IMG/VR virus record: IMGVR_UViG_3300043470_002221
Span: 1 to 33,241 of that record
Length of the DNA: 33,241 nt
Strand: one strand, 5' to 3'
Source of the DNA: a virus
Shown here: positions 13,979 through 22,977 of the stretch, piece after piece
Position numbering within the stretch: the first letter of the stretch is position 1
Layout of the letters: the number at the start of each line of letters is the position of its first letter
Position numbers and translations under genes: made by a program
The notes under the pieces: model-generated
What the model was told of the DNA's origin: nothing
The model's input: only the letters and a program-made list of their open reading frames with translations
Databases searched by the model: none

Positions 13979-14908
13979 ATGCCTCGTAGTGTATATTTTA
14001 GCCAACGTTACAGACCTGAGCAAAATCTTCTTGAAGATTTGCTTATCGAGTCTATGAAAATTATGGGGCATGACGTCTTTTATATTCCACGTAAGATTGT
14101 AAAGCAAGACTTTATCCTAAACGAAGACGTTATATCAAGCTTTGACACATCATTTCTTATTGAAATGTTTGTTGAAAGTGTTGATGGCTTTGAAGGTGAC
14201 GGTGACCTTATGACAAAATTTGGTCTTGAAACACGAGATCAATTGACACTTGTGTGCAGTCGTCGTCGATGGAACTCACTTATAGGTCGTCATGGTTATA
14301 CAAATGACAGCGTTCGGCCGCGTGAAGGTGATCTCATCTATGTACCATTCAGTGGCGGACTCTTCGAAATCAAATTTGTTGAAGACAAGAGTCCATTTTT
14401 CCAACTTGGAGGCAGTGGCGATACAAAGGGGACTATACCTACATTTAAACTTACATGTGAACTCTTCGAATACAGCGGTCAAGAGATTGATACTGGAATA
14501 GCAGAGGTTGACTTGATACAAGTCGGTCATACTCAAGGCTCACGCGCCCTACTTGACTTTGATGGAGGAGATGTACACGATCTTGGTGAAACTCTAACAA
14601 TTGAGTTGCCATCAGGAATCCTTGGAGAAGCAGAGTTATTGCAATATGAACATACCACAAATGGTAGCATTGCAACATTTGGTACCTTAACATTTAATGA
14701 TGGAGAGTTTCATACATTGACAGTTGGCACTGAGTTAACAGGTCAAACTTCTGGCACCACATCAACGGTAACTTCTGTAATTGATTTAAACGATGGAGAT
14801 GCAGCACTATTTGTTAATGATGATCTCACTCAAAATAGTTCTTTTGATATTATAGGAAATGACTATATTGACTTTAGTGAAAGTAACCCGTTTGGAGACC
14901 CGTCATAA
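13979..14908 (+). CDS. 14: Neck protein gp14
   Basis: 309 aa (T4 gp14 about 256). The N-terminal block SVYFSQRYRPEQNLLEDLLIE, IMGHDVFYIPRKIV and the central RPREGDLIYVPFSGGLFEIK with FEIKFVEDKSPFFQLG are hallmarks of T4-type gp14. With gp13 it forms the neck that closes the packaged head. Extra length lies in the C-terminal half (about 185-285), a beta-rich acidic stretch before the conserved end DYIDFSESNPFGDPS. It is spaced 3 nt from gp15. Confidence 0.92.
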   Translation: MPRSVYFSQRYRPEQNLLEDLLIESMKIMGHDVFYIPRKIVKQDFILNEDVISSFDTSFLIEMFVESVDGFEGDGDLMTKFGLETRDQLTLVCSRRRWNSLIGRHGYTNDSVRPREGDLIYVPFSGGLFEIKFVEDKSPFFQLGGSGDTKGTIPTFKLTCELFEYSGQEIDTGIAEVDLIQVGHTQGSRALLDFDGGDVHDLGETLTIELPSGILGEAELLQYEHTTNGSIATFGTLTFNDGEFHTLTVGTELTGQTSGTTSTVTSVIDLNDGDAALFVNDDLTQNSSFDIIGNDYIDFSESNPFGDPS

Positions 14909-14911
14909 GCC

Positions 14912-15688
14912 ATGTTAAATTCATCATACTATTATAATGGAAATCTTAAAAAGATTGTAGCAGTGTTTGGCACAATCTTTAATGATGTTTCTATTGCGAA
15001 AAAAGTAAATGGCAAGATGACTGGCATTCAACGAGTGCCTATATCATATGGCCCACACCAAAAGTTTTTGGCGCGACTGTCAAGCCAACAAAATGAAGAG
15101 TTTGGAGACGTAGCAATCAAACTACCTCGTATGAGTTTTGAGATTACTTCAATAGCCTATGATTCAACAAGTAAACTAAATAAACTTAATAGCAAATTAT
15201 ATTTGGTTGAAGGTGACTCTGATACAAAGACCAAAATATATCAAGGCATTCCATATAAAGTCAGTATTCAATTGAGTATACTTGCGCATCATCAGGATGA
15301 CGCACTCCAGGTGTTTGAACAGATTGTTCCGTACTTTACTCCAGACTATACGGTTGCAGTAAAAGATCTTGAGGGTCCTGGCAGCATTACTGATGTGCCT
15401 ATACTGTTAACAAGCACAAACATGCAAGATGACTATGAAGGTGACTTTGGAAACAGTCGTCGTACAATCATCTACACATTGGATTTTGACATTAAATTTA
15501 AGTTTATGGGCATACAGTCTGGCCCAGCAAAAATTATTAAAGTTGTTGATGTTGACCTCTATGACACGCCTATAACACCAGACGCATTACCAGTTGATGG
15601 TGTGCGTGTTGAACTAGGCAATCCAGAGACTGACACTCCAGAAAACTATACAGTAGTTACAACCTACGGATTTGATGAGGACCCATAA
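14912..15688 (+). CDS. 15: Tail completion / sheath stabiliser gp15
   Basis: 258 aa (T4 gp15 about 272). Typical blocks are YYYNGNLKKIVAVFGTIFND, VPISYGPHQKFLARL, LPRMSFEITSIAYD and GIPYKVSIQLSILAHHQDD, followed by FEQIVPYFTPDYTVAVK. The protein caps the contracted-tail end and connects to the neck. It sits between gp14 and the terminase small subunit with 3- and 2-nt gaps, a translationally coupled row. Confidence 0.93.
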   Translation: MLNSSYYYNGNLKKIVAVFGTIFNDVSIAKKVNGKMTGIQRVPISYGPHQKFLARLSSQQNEEFGDVAIKLPRMSFEITSIAYDSTSKLNKLNSKLYLVEGDSDTKTKIYQGIPYKVSIQLSILAHHQDDALQVFEQIVPYFTPDYTVAVKDLEGPGSITDVPILLTSTNMQDDYEGDFGNSRRTIIYTLDFDIKFKFMGIQSGPAKIIKVVDVDLYDTPITPDALPVDGVRVELGNPETDTPENYTVVTTYGFDEDP

Positions 15689-15690
15689 TT

Positions 15691-16140
15691 ATGAAAAAAG
15701 ACAAAGATACCATACTGGCATCTCTTGAAAAAAACGTCTTACCGGTAAAACATGAAATTGCAGTCTCAACTGGATCTCCAGTCGGGCCATCACACGATGA
15801 AATTGTATTGCATGCCGAAGAAGATTATAAATTTGCACGAGAGCGTATTAAAAAACTTATTGATACGAGTGACGAGGCTATAAGCACAATGCATGCTCTT
15901 GCAAGTGACGCTGAGCATCCTCGTGCATTTGAAGTGCTTGCTGGCATGATAAAAACTGCAGCTGATATAAATGGACAACTGCTAGGATTACAAAAAGAGC
16001 GTAAAAAAATTATACAGGTTGAAGATAAGCGTGGACAACCTGCTGCTCAAAGTACTACAAATAATGCTATATTTGTTGGTACCACTACAGAACTACAAAA
16101 ATTATTAAAAGGCTCACATGATGAAACACTTGATGTATAA
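15691..16140 (+). CDS. 16: Terminase small subunit gp16
   Basis: 149 aa (T4 gp16 about 164). Mostly helical, with the conserved core DYKFARERIKKLIDTSDEAI, EHPRAFEVLAGMIKTAADINGQLLGLQKERKKI. Gp16 rings recognise phage DNA and stimulate the ATPase and cutting activity of gp17. The stop overlaps the terL start by one base (TAATG), a strong coupling signal. Confidence 0.9.
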   Translation: MKKDKDTILASLEKNVLPVKHEIAVSTGSPVGPSHDEIVLHAEEDYKFARERIKKLIDTSDEAISTMHALASDAEHPRAFEVLAGMIKTAADINGQLLGLQKERKKIIQVEDKRGQPAAQSTTNNAIFVGTTTELQKLLKGSHDETLDV

Positions 16141-17738
16141 TGACTGCACCAGACTCTTATAACGGAAATCCATACATAAAGAGAGATGGAGTACAACAAC
16201 ATTTTACTGCTCATGAAATAAGTGAGTATAAAAAATGTATGTCAAGTGTATCATATTTTGCTGAGCATTATGTAAAGGTAATTAATCTTGACCGCGGACT
16301 TGTAAACTTTAAGTTGCGTGGTTATCAAGAAAAAATGGTAGAACATTTTTCTGATAATCGGTTTTGTATTGTATTGGCGTGTCGTCAGAGTGGTAAGTCT
16401 GTGACAAGTGTTGCCTGGTTGTTACACTATGCAATATTCAATCCTGACAAAAAAATTGGCATACTTGCAAACAAAGGAGCGACTGCTCGTGAAATGCTGT
16501 CTCGAATAACACTGATGCTAGAAAATTTACCATTTTTCCTGCAACCAGGGTGTAAAATATTAAATAAGGGAAACATAAAATTTAGCAACAACTCTGAAAT
16601 TATTGCGGCGGCAACAAGTGGTTCAAGTATTCGGGGACTTTCAATGAATGTGATCTTCCTTGATGAATTTGCATTTGTTCATGGTGCAAACGAATTTTAC
16701 ACCAGTACCTATCCTGTTATTTCATCTGGTAAGGACACAAAGGTTATAATTACAAGCACGCCTAATGGAATAGGCAATATGTTCTATAAACTATGGGAAG
16801 GTGCAATACAGAGTGCAAATGAATTTAAGCCGTTTACAATTAAGTGGAATGATGTGCCTGGACGCGATGAAGAATGGAAACGTCAGACCATAGCAAACAG
16901 CAGTGAACTTCAATTTCGTCAGGAATTCTCATGTGATTTTATTGGCAGTTCGCAAACATTAATAGGCTCTGATGTGTTGTTGGGTCTACAAGCTCGAACT
17001 CCATTAAAGACGCAATATGACATACACTATTATGCTGAACCTGTCGAAGGTCATGACTATATAATAACTGCAGACGTCAGTAAAGGACGAGGCCAAGACT
17101 ATAGCACATTTACTGTATTTGATATATCAGGTGTTGATGGTGTTTTTAAACAGGTTTGTACCTATAGAGACAATCTCGTGTCTCCGCTTATGTTTCCAGA
17201 GTTTATTGTTCGTGCTGCAAAAACATATAATGATGCACTTGTAATAGTTGAAAACAATGATGCGGGACAAGTTGTATGTAATGCAATCTATTATGACTAT
17301 GAATATGACAATACTTTTGTGCAAAGCTCAGTAAAGAGCAGCGGGATTGGTGTGACTATGACAAAACGTGTAAAACGTATTGGTTGTAGCAACTTGAAAG
17401 ACTTACTTGAAAGTGGCAAACTTCAACTTTGTGATGCTGACACGATAGTTGAACTTAGCGGTTTTGAACCAAAGGGAGACAGTTATGCTGCTCGCGGAAA
17501 CACTCATGATGATATGGTTATGAATCTTGTGCTATTTGCATGGTTTGTAAGTACAGATGCGTTTGGTGGACTGAGTAATATTGAGTTAAAATCATTGCTT
17601 TATAGCGAAAAGATACGAGAAATGGAAGAAGACTTGCCCCCATTTGGTATATTTGATACTCCGCAAACATCACAAACTCCAAGCATGATTGACTATGAAC
17701 GTCAAATATCATCACTTCAGGAGTGGAATGCGCTGTAA
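16140..17738 (+). CDS. 17: Terminase large subunit gp17 (packaging ATPase/nuclease)
   Basis: 532 aa (T4 gp17 about 610). ATPase: Walker A CRQSGKS (81-87), Walker B VIFLDEFAFV (171-180, D175/E176) and the coupling motif TSTP (205-208). Nuclease, RNase H-like: first Asp in ADVSKGRGQDYS (D312), second acidic site in VIVENND (368-374) and third in NTHDDMVMN (D457/D458). It packages concatemeric DNA into the prohead and makes the headful cut. All catalytic residues are present. It is shorter than T4 mainly at the ends. Confidence 0.97.
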   Translation: MTAPDSYNGNPYIKRDGVQQHFTAHEISEYKKCMSSVSYFAEHYVKVINLDRGLVNFKLRGYQEKMVEHFSDNRFCIVLACRQSGKSVTSVAWLLHYAIFNPDKKIGILANKGATAREMLSRITLMLENLPFFLQPGCKILNKGNIKFSNNSEIIAAATSGSSIRGLSMNVIFLDEFAFVHGANEFYTSTYPVISSGKDTKVIITSTPNGIGNMFYKLWEGAIQSANEFKPFTIKWNDVPGRDEEWKRQTIANSSELQFRQEFSCDFIGSSQTLIGSDVLLGLQARTPLKTQYDIHYYAEPVEGHDYIITADVSKGRGQDYSTFTVFDISGVDGVFKQVCTYRDNLVSPLMFPEFIVRAAKTYNDALVIVENNDAGQVVCNAIYYDYEYDNTFVQSSVKSSGIGVTMTKRVKRIGCSNLKDLLESGKLQLCDADTIVELSGFEPKGDSYAARGNTHDDMVMNLVLFAWFVSTDAFGGLSNIELKSLLYSEKIREMEEDLPPFGIFDTPQTSQTPSMIDYERQISSLQEWNAL

Positions 17739-17749
17739 AAGTGACTTTT

Positions 17750-17757
17750 TATAAATA
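17750..17757 (+). promoter_or_regulatory. T4-type late promoter TATAAATA
   Basis: Exact octamer, 71 nt before the sheath ATG. Unlike most sites here it gives a leader of about 65 nt, carrying a purine-rich GAAGAAAGAAAA stretch at about 17811-17822 ahead of the start. Confidence 0.7.
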
Positions 17758-17828
17758 TCGATAGATTGAAATTTTCTTATTATGATCTCTTAAAACTTAT
17801 AATTAACAACTGAAGAAAGAAAAAATAT

Positions 17829-19937
17829 ATGGCAACCTTACAAAGCGTAGGTGTACAAGTTACAGAAACCGACTTGACACCAGTAACACAACCGGTATCG
17901 GCATCAATTGGAGCATATGTTGGACATTTTAATTGGGGTCCAGTAGATGAGCTTACAAATGTTGGTTCTGAAACAGAATTAGGAAAAATATTTGGCACAC
18001 CAAGTAAAAGTAATGATGTTAATGCAGCATCATTCTTAACAGCTGAAAGTTTCCTTAAATATGGCAACTCATTGAGAGTAATTCGTACTATTGATAATAA
18101 TTCAACTGGCGCAAAAAATGCCGCAGGTTTTGTCGACACATCTGGAGATATAAATGAATTTGCCACATTAATTAAAAACAAAACAGCCTTTGATAATTTA
18201 TCAACAGATGAATTACAAGCTCCATTGTACTCACGCTACCCTGGTGAACTTGGTAATTCATTAAGTGTACAAATTTTTCATAAAGATAATAGAAGTACTA
18301 CATCAACTGAATCTAAAAAATTCTTCTCAGTTTTAGCTGATACAACACTTTGGGCATCCGACGTAGCTGAAACCGAATTAGTTGAAGACGAAATTCATAT
18401 TGCAGTTTATGACGAAAAAGGATTAATTACTGGAACAAAGGGGACAGTACTTGAAACCTGGCAAGGTCTTTCATTGCATCCAGACGCTCGTAATACAAAT
18501 GGTTCTAATAACTACTGGGCCGATGTAATCAACAGTGGTTCAGAATTTATCTATGCATCCCAGAGAAATGGTACAACACAACAAGTCCAAGCCTCAGTTG
18601 AAATTGGTACAGGTAACTCTAAACTTAAATTTACCGCAAATCCAATTTCATTTCCAGGTGTGGCCGGAAACGCTTGCAGGGTTCGTGCCGTAAATCCCGG
18701 AACTCCGAATGCCAACCTTTCTATTTCACAGGTTGGTAGTGACCTCACGATCAATCTTGCGACTAACTCAAGCAGTGCCGTGATTAGCACAGCAACGCAA
18801 ATCAAAAATTTTATCACAGACTCGTTATTGCCCCAAATCTTATGCGATTTGGGAACTGGGTCTAACGGGACTGGGGTGTATGCTGCTCACAACTACATAC
18901 AATTAACAGGGGGAGTGAATGGCTTCACTGGGTTAACCATTGCAACATTAACAACTGATACAACGACAGAAGTATCATCGTATTCTTTGGTTGGATCCGG
19001 ACTTTATTACTTTGTTGATGGTGCTAATGGAACAAGAGACATTGATAATGTAGTTAATTCTTTAAGCATGCTAGAAGACACTGATAATATTGATGTTAAT
19101 TTGATATTTGCTGAAGCATTTATTGGTAATAATGCAAATGAAATTAATGCTGCATTAATTTCTGTTGTTGAGAATCGCAAAGATTCTATTGCATTTTTAT
19201 CAGCTCCACTTGACTTATACACACTATCAACAGATAGTGCAAAGAAAACTGCACTTAAAACTGCAAAGGACTCATTTTCATCTACACCTAATACAGTTTT
19301 AAGTTACACAGTATTTGACAGTACTCCTGTATATGTGTACAATAAGTATGCTGATCGTTATGAGTGGATTCCAGCATGTGGTCATATGGCAGGTCTCTGT
19401 GCATACACTGATGAAATCTCTGATCCATGGTTCTCACCAGCAGGATTTAATCGTGGTCAATTGCGTGGAGTCACTAAGTTGGCATACAATCCAAAAAGTA
19501 TTGATCGTGATGATTTATACAACTCTAACATCAATCCAATTGTGAACGTTACTGGCCAAGGGATTATTCTCTATGGAGACAAAACCGGCCAAACGCGTCC
19601 AAGTGCATTTGATCGTATAAACGTGCGTCGTCTTTTCATCACAATACAACGTGTGTGTGCACAAGCTGCTAAATTCCAGTTGTTTGAATTAAACGATGAA
19701 TTTACTCGTAATGCATTTATCAATACGATTGATCCATACTTACGAGACGTTCAAGGACGTCGTGGTATTACTGACTATAAGGTTGTATGTGATGAAACAA
19801 ATAATACACCACAAGTAATTGATACCAATCGTTTCGTGGCTGACATCTATATCAAACCTGCTCGTTCGATTAATTATATTTCACTTAATTTTATTGCAAC
19901 ACGCACCGGTATATCATTCACTGAAATTGGAGCATAA
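17829..19937 (+). CDS. 18: Tail sheath protein gp18 with an inserted beta domain
   Basis: 702 aa (T4 gp18 about 659). Conserved start SVGVQVTETDLTPVTQPVSAS, FNWGPVDE, and the conserved C-terminal core (FNRGQLRGVTKLAYNPKSIDRDDLY, INPIVNVTGQGIILYGDKT, RINVRRLFITIQ, ISLNFIATRTGISFTEIG). It forms the contractile sheath around the tube. Residues about 262-366 form an extra domain (FPGVAGNACRVRAVNPG, LTINLATNSSSAVISTATQIK, GSNGTGVYAAHNYIQLTGG) of a type common in phage virion proteins. It is encoded by DNA of higher G+C than its flanks. This likely decorates the sheath exterior. Confidence 0.95.
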   Translation: MATLQSVGVQVTETDLTPVTQPVSASIGAYVGHFNWGPVDELTNVGSETELGKIFGTPSKSNDVNAASFLTAESFLKYGNSLRVIRTIDNNSTGAKNAAGFVDTSGDINEFATLIKNKTAFDNLSTDELQAPLYSRYPGELGNSLSVQIFHKDNRSTTSTESKKFFSVLADTTLWASDVAETELVEDEIHIAVYDEKGLITGTKGTVLETWQGLSLHPDARNTNGSNNYWADVINSGSEFIYASQRNGTTQQVQASVEIGTGNSKLKFTANPISFPGVAGNACRVRAVNPGTPNANLSISQVGSDLTINLATNSSSAVISTATQIKNFITDSLLPQILCDLGTGSNGTGVYAAHNYIQLTGGVNGFTGLTIATLTTDTTTEVSSYSLVGSGLYYFVDGANGTRDIDNVVNSLSMLEDTDNIDVNLIFAEAFIGNNANEINAALISVVENRKDSIAFLSAPLDLYTLSTDSAKKTALKTAKDSFSSTPNTVLSYTVFDSTPVYVYNKYADRYEWIPACGHMAGLCAYTDEISDPWFSPAGFNRGQLRGVTKLAYNPKSIDRDDLYNSNINPIVNVTGQGIILYGDKTGQTRPSAFDRINVRRLFITIQRVCAQAAKFQLFELNDEFTRNAFINTIDPYLRDVQGRRGITDYKVVCDETNNTPQVIDTNRFVADIYIKPARSINYISLNFIATRTGISFTEIGA
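18612..18926 (+). other. Inserted domain within the sheath gene
   Basis: Codons for sheath residues about 262-366. The composition is visibly more GC-rich than the AT-rich sequence on both sides. The protein pattern (GNACRVRAVNPGTPNANLSI, SDLTINLATNSSSAVISTA, GSNGTGVY, LTGGVNG) is that of a portable beta domain seen in many phage structural proteins. Boundaries are approximate. Confidence 0.65.
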
Positions 19938-19944
19938 TAAAACG

Positions 19945-19952
19945 TATAAATA
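19945..19952 (+). promoter_or_regulatory. T4-type late promoter TATAAATA
   Basis: Exact octamer, 21 nt before the tube gene ATG at 19974, leaving a leader of about 14-15 nt. Confidence 0.7.
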
Positions 19953-19973
19953 CTAAATATATAGAAAAATACA

Positions 19974-20513
19974 ATGAGTAATTTATCACAATTTAAAAAT
20001 CAATTTTTAGGCGGAGCTCGTCCAAATCTATTTGAAGCAGAAATTTATTTTCCACGCAATGTTGCTGATGGCGCTATGGCAACATTAAAGTCACGTTTCT
20101 TAGTTAAGGCTGCACAACTTCCAAGTAGCGTCATTGCTCCTATTGAAGTACCATATCGTGGACGCAAATTAAAAGTTGCTGGAGATCGTACATTTGAACC
20201 ATGGACAATCACGGTAATTAATGACAGTAAAATGGAAATTCGCAATGCTTTTGAAAACTGGATGAATTTGATTAATCGTCATGCTTCAAACACAAGTGCG
20301 TACACTGCTGCTCCACTTGATTACTATAAAGACCTACACATCAAACAATTAACGCGTGAAAATGCAAACCCTACGAAAAAATATACATTCGTGGGCGCAT
20401 TTCCAACAAATATAGGTGCAATTGAGCTTAATTACGAAACTAATGATACTGTAGAAGAATTTACAGTTGAATTAAACTATCAGTATTGGACTTCTAATAG
20501 TACTATTGGGTAA
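19974..20513 (+). CDS. 19: Tail tube protein gp19
   Basis: 179 aa (T4 gp19 about 163). Conserved features: N-terminal GGARPNLFEAEIYFPR, VKAAQLPSSVIAPIEVPYRGRKLKVAGDRTFEPWTITVIND, NAFENWMNLINRH and the C-terminal TFVGAFPTNIGAIELNYETNDTVEEFTVELNYQYW. It polymerises into the inner tail tube through which DNA passes. It is placed directly after the sheath gene as in all T4-type phages. A second protein of the same fold is encoded at 25965-26417. Confidence 0.95.
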   Translation: MSNLSQFKNQFLGGARPNLFEAEIYFPRNVADGAMATLKSRFLVKAAQLPSSVIAPIEVPYRGRKLKVAGDRTFEPWTITVINDSKMEIRNAFENWMNLINRHASNTSAYTAAPLDYYKDLHIKQLTRENANPTKKYTFVGAFPTNIGAIELNYETNDTVEEFTVELNYQYWTSNSTIG

Positions 20514-20526
20514 TTAGTTTTTGCAC

Positions 20527-20534
20527 TATAAATA
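20527..20534 (+). promoter_or_regulatory. T4-type late promoter TATAAATA
   Basis: Exact octamer, 6 nt before the portal ATG at 20541. Confidence 0.75.
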
Positions 20535-20540
20535 TATATT

Positions 20541-22085
20541 ATGAAGCTATTTGGCTATGAAATATCCAAGGTAATCAATAAAAAAGATACCTCAGAACTT
20601 AATAAAGTACCGTCATTTTCTGCGCCAGTGGAAAATGACGGTACTTCTGTCATAACATCTTCGGCTACGGCCGGTTATTATGGACAGGTACTTGACATTG
20701 ATGGTACTGCGCTGACAAACGAAAAGGATCTGATTTTAAAATGTCGTGCAGCAGCAACTCAACCAGAGTGCGACTCTGCGATATCTGACATTATAAATGC
20801 ATCTATTGTTTCTGACTCTGACGGCGCTCCAATCAATCTAGTACTTGATAAACTAGAGCAACCAGAAAGTATAAAGAAAAAAATACTTGAAGAGTTTGAC
20901 ACAATAACAAGGTTGTTGTCGTTTAATTATAACGGTCAGGATATTTTTAGAAAGTGGTATATTGACGGTAAGTTATATTACCACATGATGATTGACCCAA
21001 AAAAGCCAAAAGAAGGCATAAAGGAGTTGAGAGCAATTGATCCGCTAAAGATCAAAAAGGTTAAAGAAATAACAAATAAGATAGATAAGAATACTGGAGT
21101 AAAAACTTCAGATGTCACAGCAGAATATTTTTTGTATTCAGATGACTTTAATAGCAACAGTGGCTTTAAGATTGATCCAAACAGCATAGTTTATGCTCCG
21201 TCTGGATTGCTTGATGAAAGCAATAAGTTTGCGGTTTCATATCTACACAAGAGTGTAAAATTGGTAAACCAGTTGCGTATGATGGAAGACGCCCTCGTAA
21301 TCTATCGTATATCTCGTGCACCAGAACGTCGTATCTTCTATATCGATATTGGTAACTTGCCAAAGGGTAAGGCTGAAGAGTATGTTCAAGGCATTATGGC
21401 AAAGTATCGTAACAAACTTGTTTATGATGCAAATACTGGCGAGATTCGTGATGATCGCAAGAGTATGAGTATGCTTGAAGATTTTTGGTTGCCTCGTCGT
21501 GAAGGTGGTCGTGGTACAGAAATTACTACACTCCCGGGCGGAGACAATCTCAGCCAGATTGAAGACGTAATTTTCTTTCAAAAGAAACTATATCGTTCAT
21601 TAAATGTGCCAGTTAATCGACTTGAGAGTGAAACTGGATTTAATATTGGTCGCGCAAGCGAGATATCACGTGAAGAGGTCAAGTTTCAAAAGTTCATCAA
21701 CCGGTTACGTAAAAAGTTTTCAATGCTCTTTATTGAAGCACTGCGAGTGCAGTTGTTATTAAAAGGAGTGTGTACAGCAGACGACTGGGAAACCATACGC
21801 GAAGGCATTTCGGTTGACTATATTGAAGACAACTATTTTTCGGAATTAAAAGACTTTGAGATTATGCGGGAACGTATAAACATGCTTGATACTATAAGTT
21901 CTCATATTGGCAAATACTATAGTGACAAGTGGGTGCGCAGCAATGTACTTAACCAGTCTGAAGCTGATATTGAGCGCATGAACACCGAGATCTCTGAAGA
22001 AAAACCTGAAGAAGAGCCAACAGATGCTGAAACGCCGCCTGAAGGTGAAGCGTCAGACGATCAGTTTGGCGAAGTTGAAATGTGA
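20541..22085 (+). CDS. 20: Portal protein gp20
   Basis: 514 aa (T4 gp20 about 524). Diagnostic segments: PECDSAISDIINASIVSD, WYIDGKLYYHMMIDP, LRAIDPLKIKKVKEI, YRISRAPERRIFYIDIGNLPKGKAEEYVQ, DFWLPRREGGRGTEITTLPGG, LYRSLNVPVNRLESE and GRASEISREEVKFQKFI. The dodecameric ring sits at one head vertex, starts capsid assembly and is the channel for packaging by gp17. The C-terminus is acidic (about 480-514). Own late promoter; the core gene follows after 21 nt. Confidence 0.97.
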   Translation: MKLFGYEISKVINKKDTSELNKVPSFSAPVENDGTSVITSSATAGYYGQVLDIDGTALTNEKDLILKCRAAATQPECDSAISDIINASIVSDSDGAPINLVLDKLEQPESIKKKILEEFDTITRLLSFNYNGQDIFRKWYIDGKLYYHMMIDPKKPKEGIKELRAIDPLKIKKVKEITNKIDKNTGVKTSDVTAEYFLYSDDFNSNSGFKIDPNSIVYAPSGLLDESNKFAVSYLHKSVKLVNQLRMMEDALVIYRISRAPERRIFYIDIGNLPKGKAEEYVQGIMAKYRNKLVYDANTGEIRDDRKSMSMLEDFWLPRREGGRGTEITTLPGGDNLSQIEDVIFFQKKLYRSLNVPVNRLESETGFNIGRASEISREEVKFQKFINRLRKKFSMLFIEALRVQLLLKGVCTADDWETIREGISVDYIEDNYFSELKDFEIMRERINMLDTISSHIGKYYSDKWVRSNVLNQSEADIERMNTEISEEKPEEEPTDAETPPEGEASDDQFGEVEM

Positions 22086-22090
22086 AAATA

Positions 22091-22098
22091 TATAAATA
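22091..22098 (+). promoter_or_regulatory. T4-type late promoter TATAAATA
   Basis: Exact octamer, 8 nt before the ATG of the 56-aa core protein at 22107. Confidence 0.75.
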
Positions 22099-22106
22099 GT
22101 TAAAGT

Positions 22107-22277
22107 ATGGAAAAAACAAAAGAATTTATTGACAGCTTAATGAATGGTCAAAAAGAGACCTCAGATTCATTATTCTCTGGCATGATACGTGATAAAGTTC
22201 GTACAGTATTAGATATCAAAAAGGTTGAACTATCAGCAAACATCTACAATGCTCCGGCTGAAAAAGTTGAAGCATAA
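22107..22277 (+). CDS. Small prohead core protein (gp67/gp68-like)
   Basis: A 56-aa ORF between portal and prohead protease, where T4 has genes 67 and 68. The sequence MEKTKEFIDSLMNGQKETSD, then FSGMIRDKVRTVLDIKKVELSANIYN, is helical. It has the pattern of short T4-like core proteins (a D-x-L-F-x-x-[IV]-x-x-[KR]-V-x-x-x-L-x-x-K-K-x-E-x-[AS] helix). It would be an internal scaffold component that helps fix head shape and is later degraded by gp21. Own late promoter and synteny support it; whether it equals T4 gp67 or gp68 cannot be decided by reading. Confidence 0.75.
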   Translation: MEKTKEFIDSLMNGQKETSDSLFSGMIRDKVRTVLDIKKVELSANIYNAPAEKVEA

Positions 22278-22288
22278 ATGTTAATTTT

Positions 22289-22296
22289 TATAAATA
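22289..22296 (+). promoter_or_regulatory. T4-type late promoter TATAAATA
   Basis: Exact octamer, 16 nt before the gp21 ATG at 22313. Confidence 0.7.
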
Positions 22297-22312
22297 AATA
22301 CACAACAGTCTA

Positions 22313-22957
22313 ATGAAGTTAATTACTGAACATTCAGAAGATTTAAGATATATCTCAGAAGCTGCCGATAATGGTGAAAAGAAATTCATCATTGACGGTA
22401 TTTTTATGCAAGCTGAGCAGGTGAATCGTAATCGCCGTATATATCCAAAAACAGTTTTAGAAAAAGCCGTGCGTAAATACGTATCGGAATATGTTAATAA
22501 AGGACGTGCTGTAGGTGAACTTAATCACCCAGAAGGTCCTACTATTAATCTTGATAAAGTTTCACATCGCATTACCGAACTGCAATGGAACGGCAATGAT
22601 GTTGTTGGAAAGGCGCTTATACTTGACACACCGATGGGTAAAATTGTGAAAGGACTTTTAGAAGGTGGTTGTCAACTAGGCGTCTCTAGTCGTGGTATGG
22701 GAACCGTTGCGAGTAAAAACGGCCAATCCTTTGTTAATGACGACTTTGTGTTGTCAACAGTTGATATTGTTCAAGACCCAAGTGCTCCATCTGCTTTTGT
22801 AAATGGAATTATGGAAGGTGTCGAATGGATCTGGGATAATGGTTTGTTAAAGGCGCAACAGCTTGAAAAGTATGAGACAGAAATCAAAAAGGCCTCTTCT
22901 GCAAGTCTTGCCGAAGCACAAACAAAAATCTGGACTGATTTCCTCTCCAAACTCTAA
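22313..22957 (+). CDS. 21: Prohead core protease gp21
   Basis: 214 aa (T4 gp21 about 212). Serine protease of the herpesvirus-assemblin-like fold. VNRNRRIYPKTVLEKAV (38-54) and GELNHPEGPTI (68-78) carry the catalytic His (H72). QLGVSSRGMG (121-130) carries the Ser (S125 or S126). STVDIVQDPSAPSAFVNG (148-165) carries the downstream Asp. It is activated on assembly and cuts scaffold and capsid N-termini at (L/I)-x-E motifs; a matching LSE-G lies in gp23 here. It is placed between core and scaffold genes as expected. Confidence 0.96.
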   Translation: MKLITEHSEDLRYISEAADNGEKKFIIDGIFMQAEQVNRNRRIYPKTVLEKAVRKYVSEYVNKGRAVGELNHPEGPTINLDKVSHRITELQWNGNDVVGKALILDTPMGKIVKGLLEGGCQLGVSSRGMGTVASKNGQSFVNDDFVLSTVDIVQDPSAPSAFVNGIMEGVEWIWDNGLLKAQQLEKYETEIKKASSASLAEAQTKIWTDFLSKL

Positions 22958-22977
22958 ACAATAGAAAAAAGTAATAT

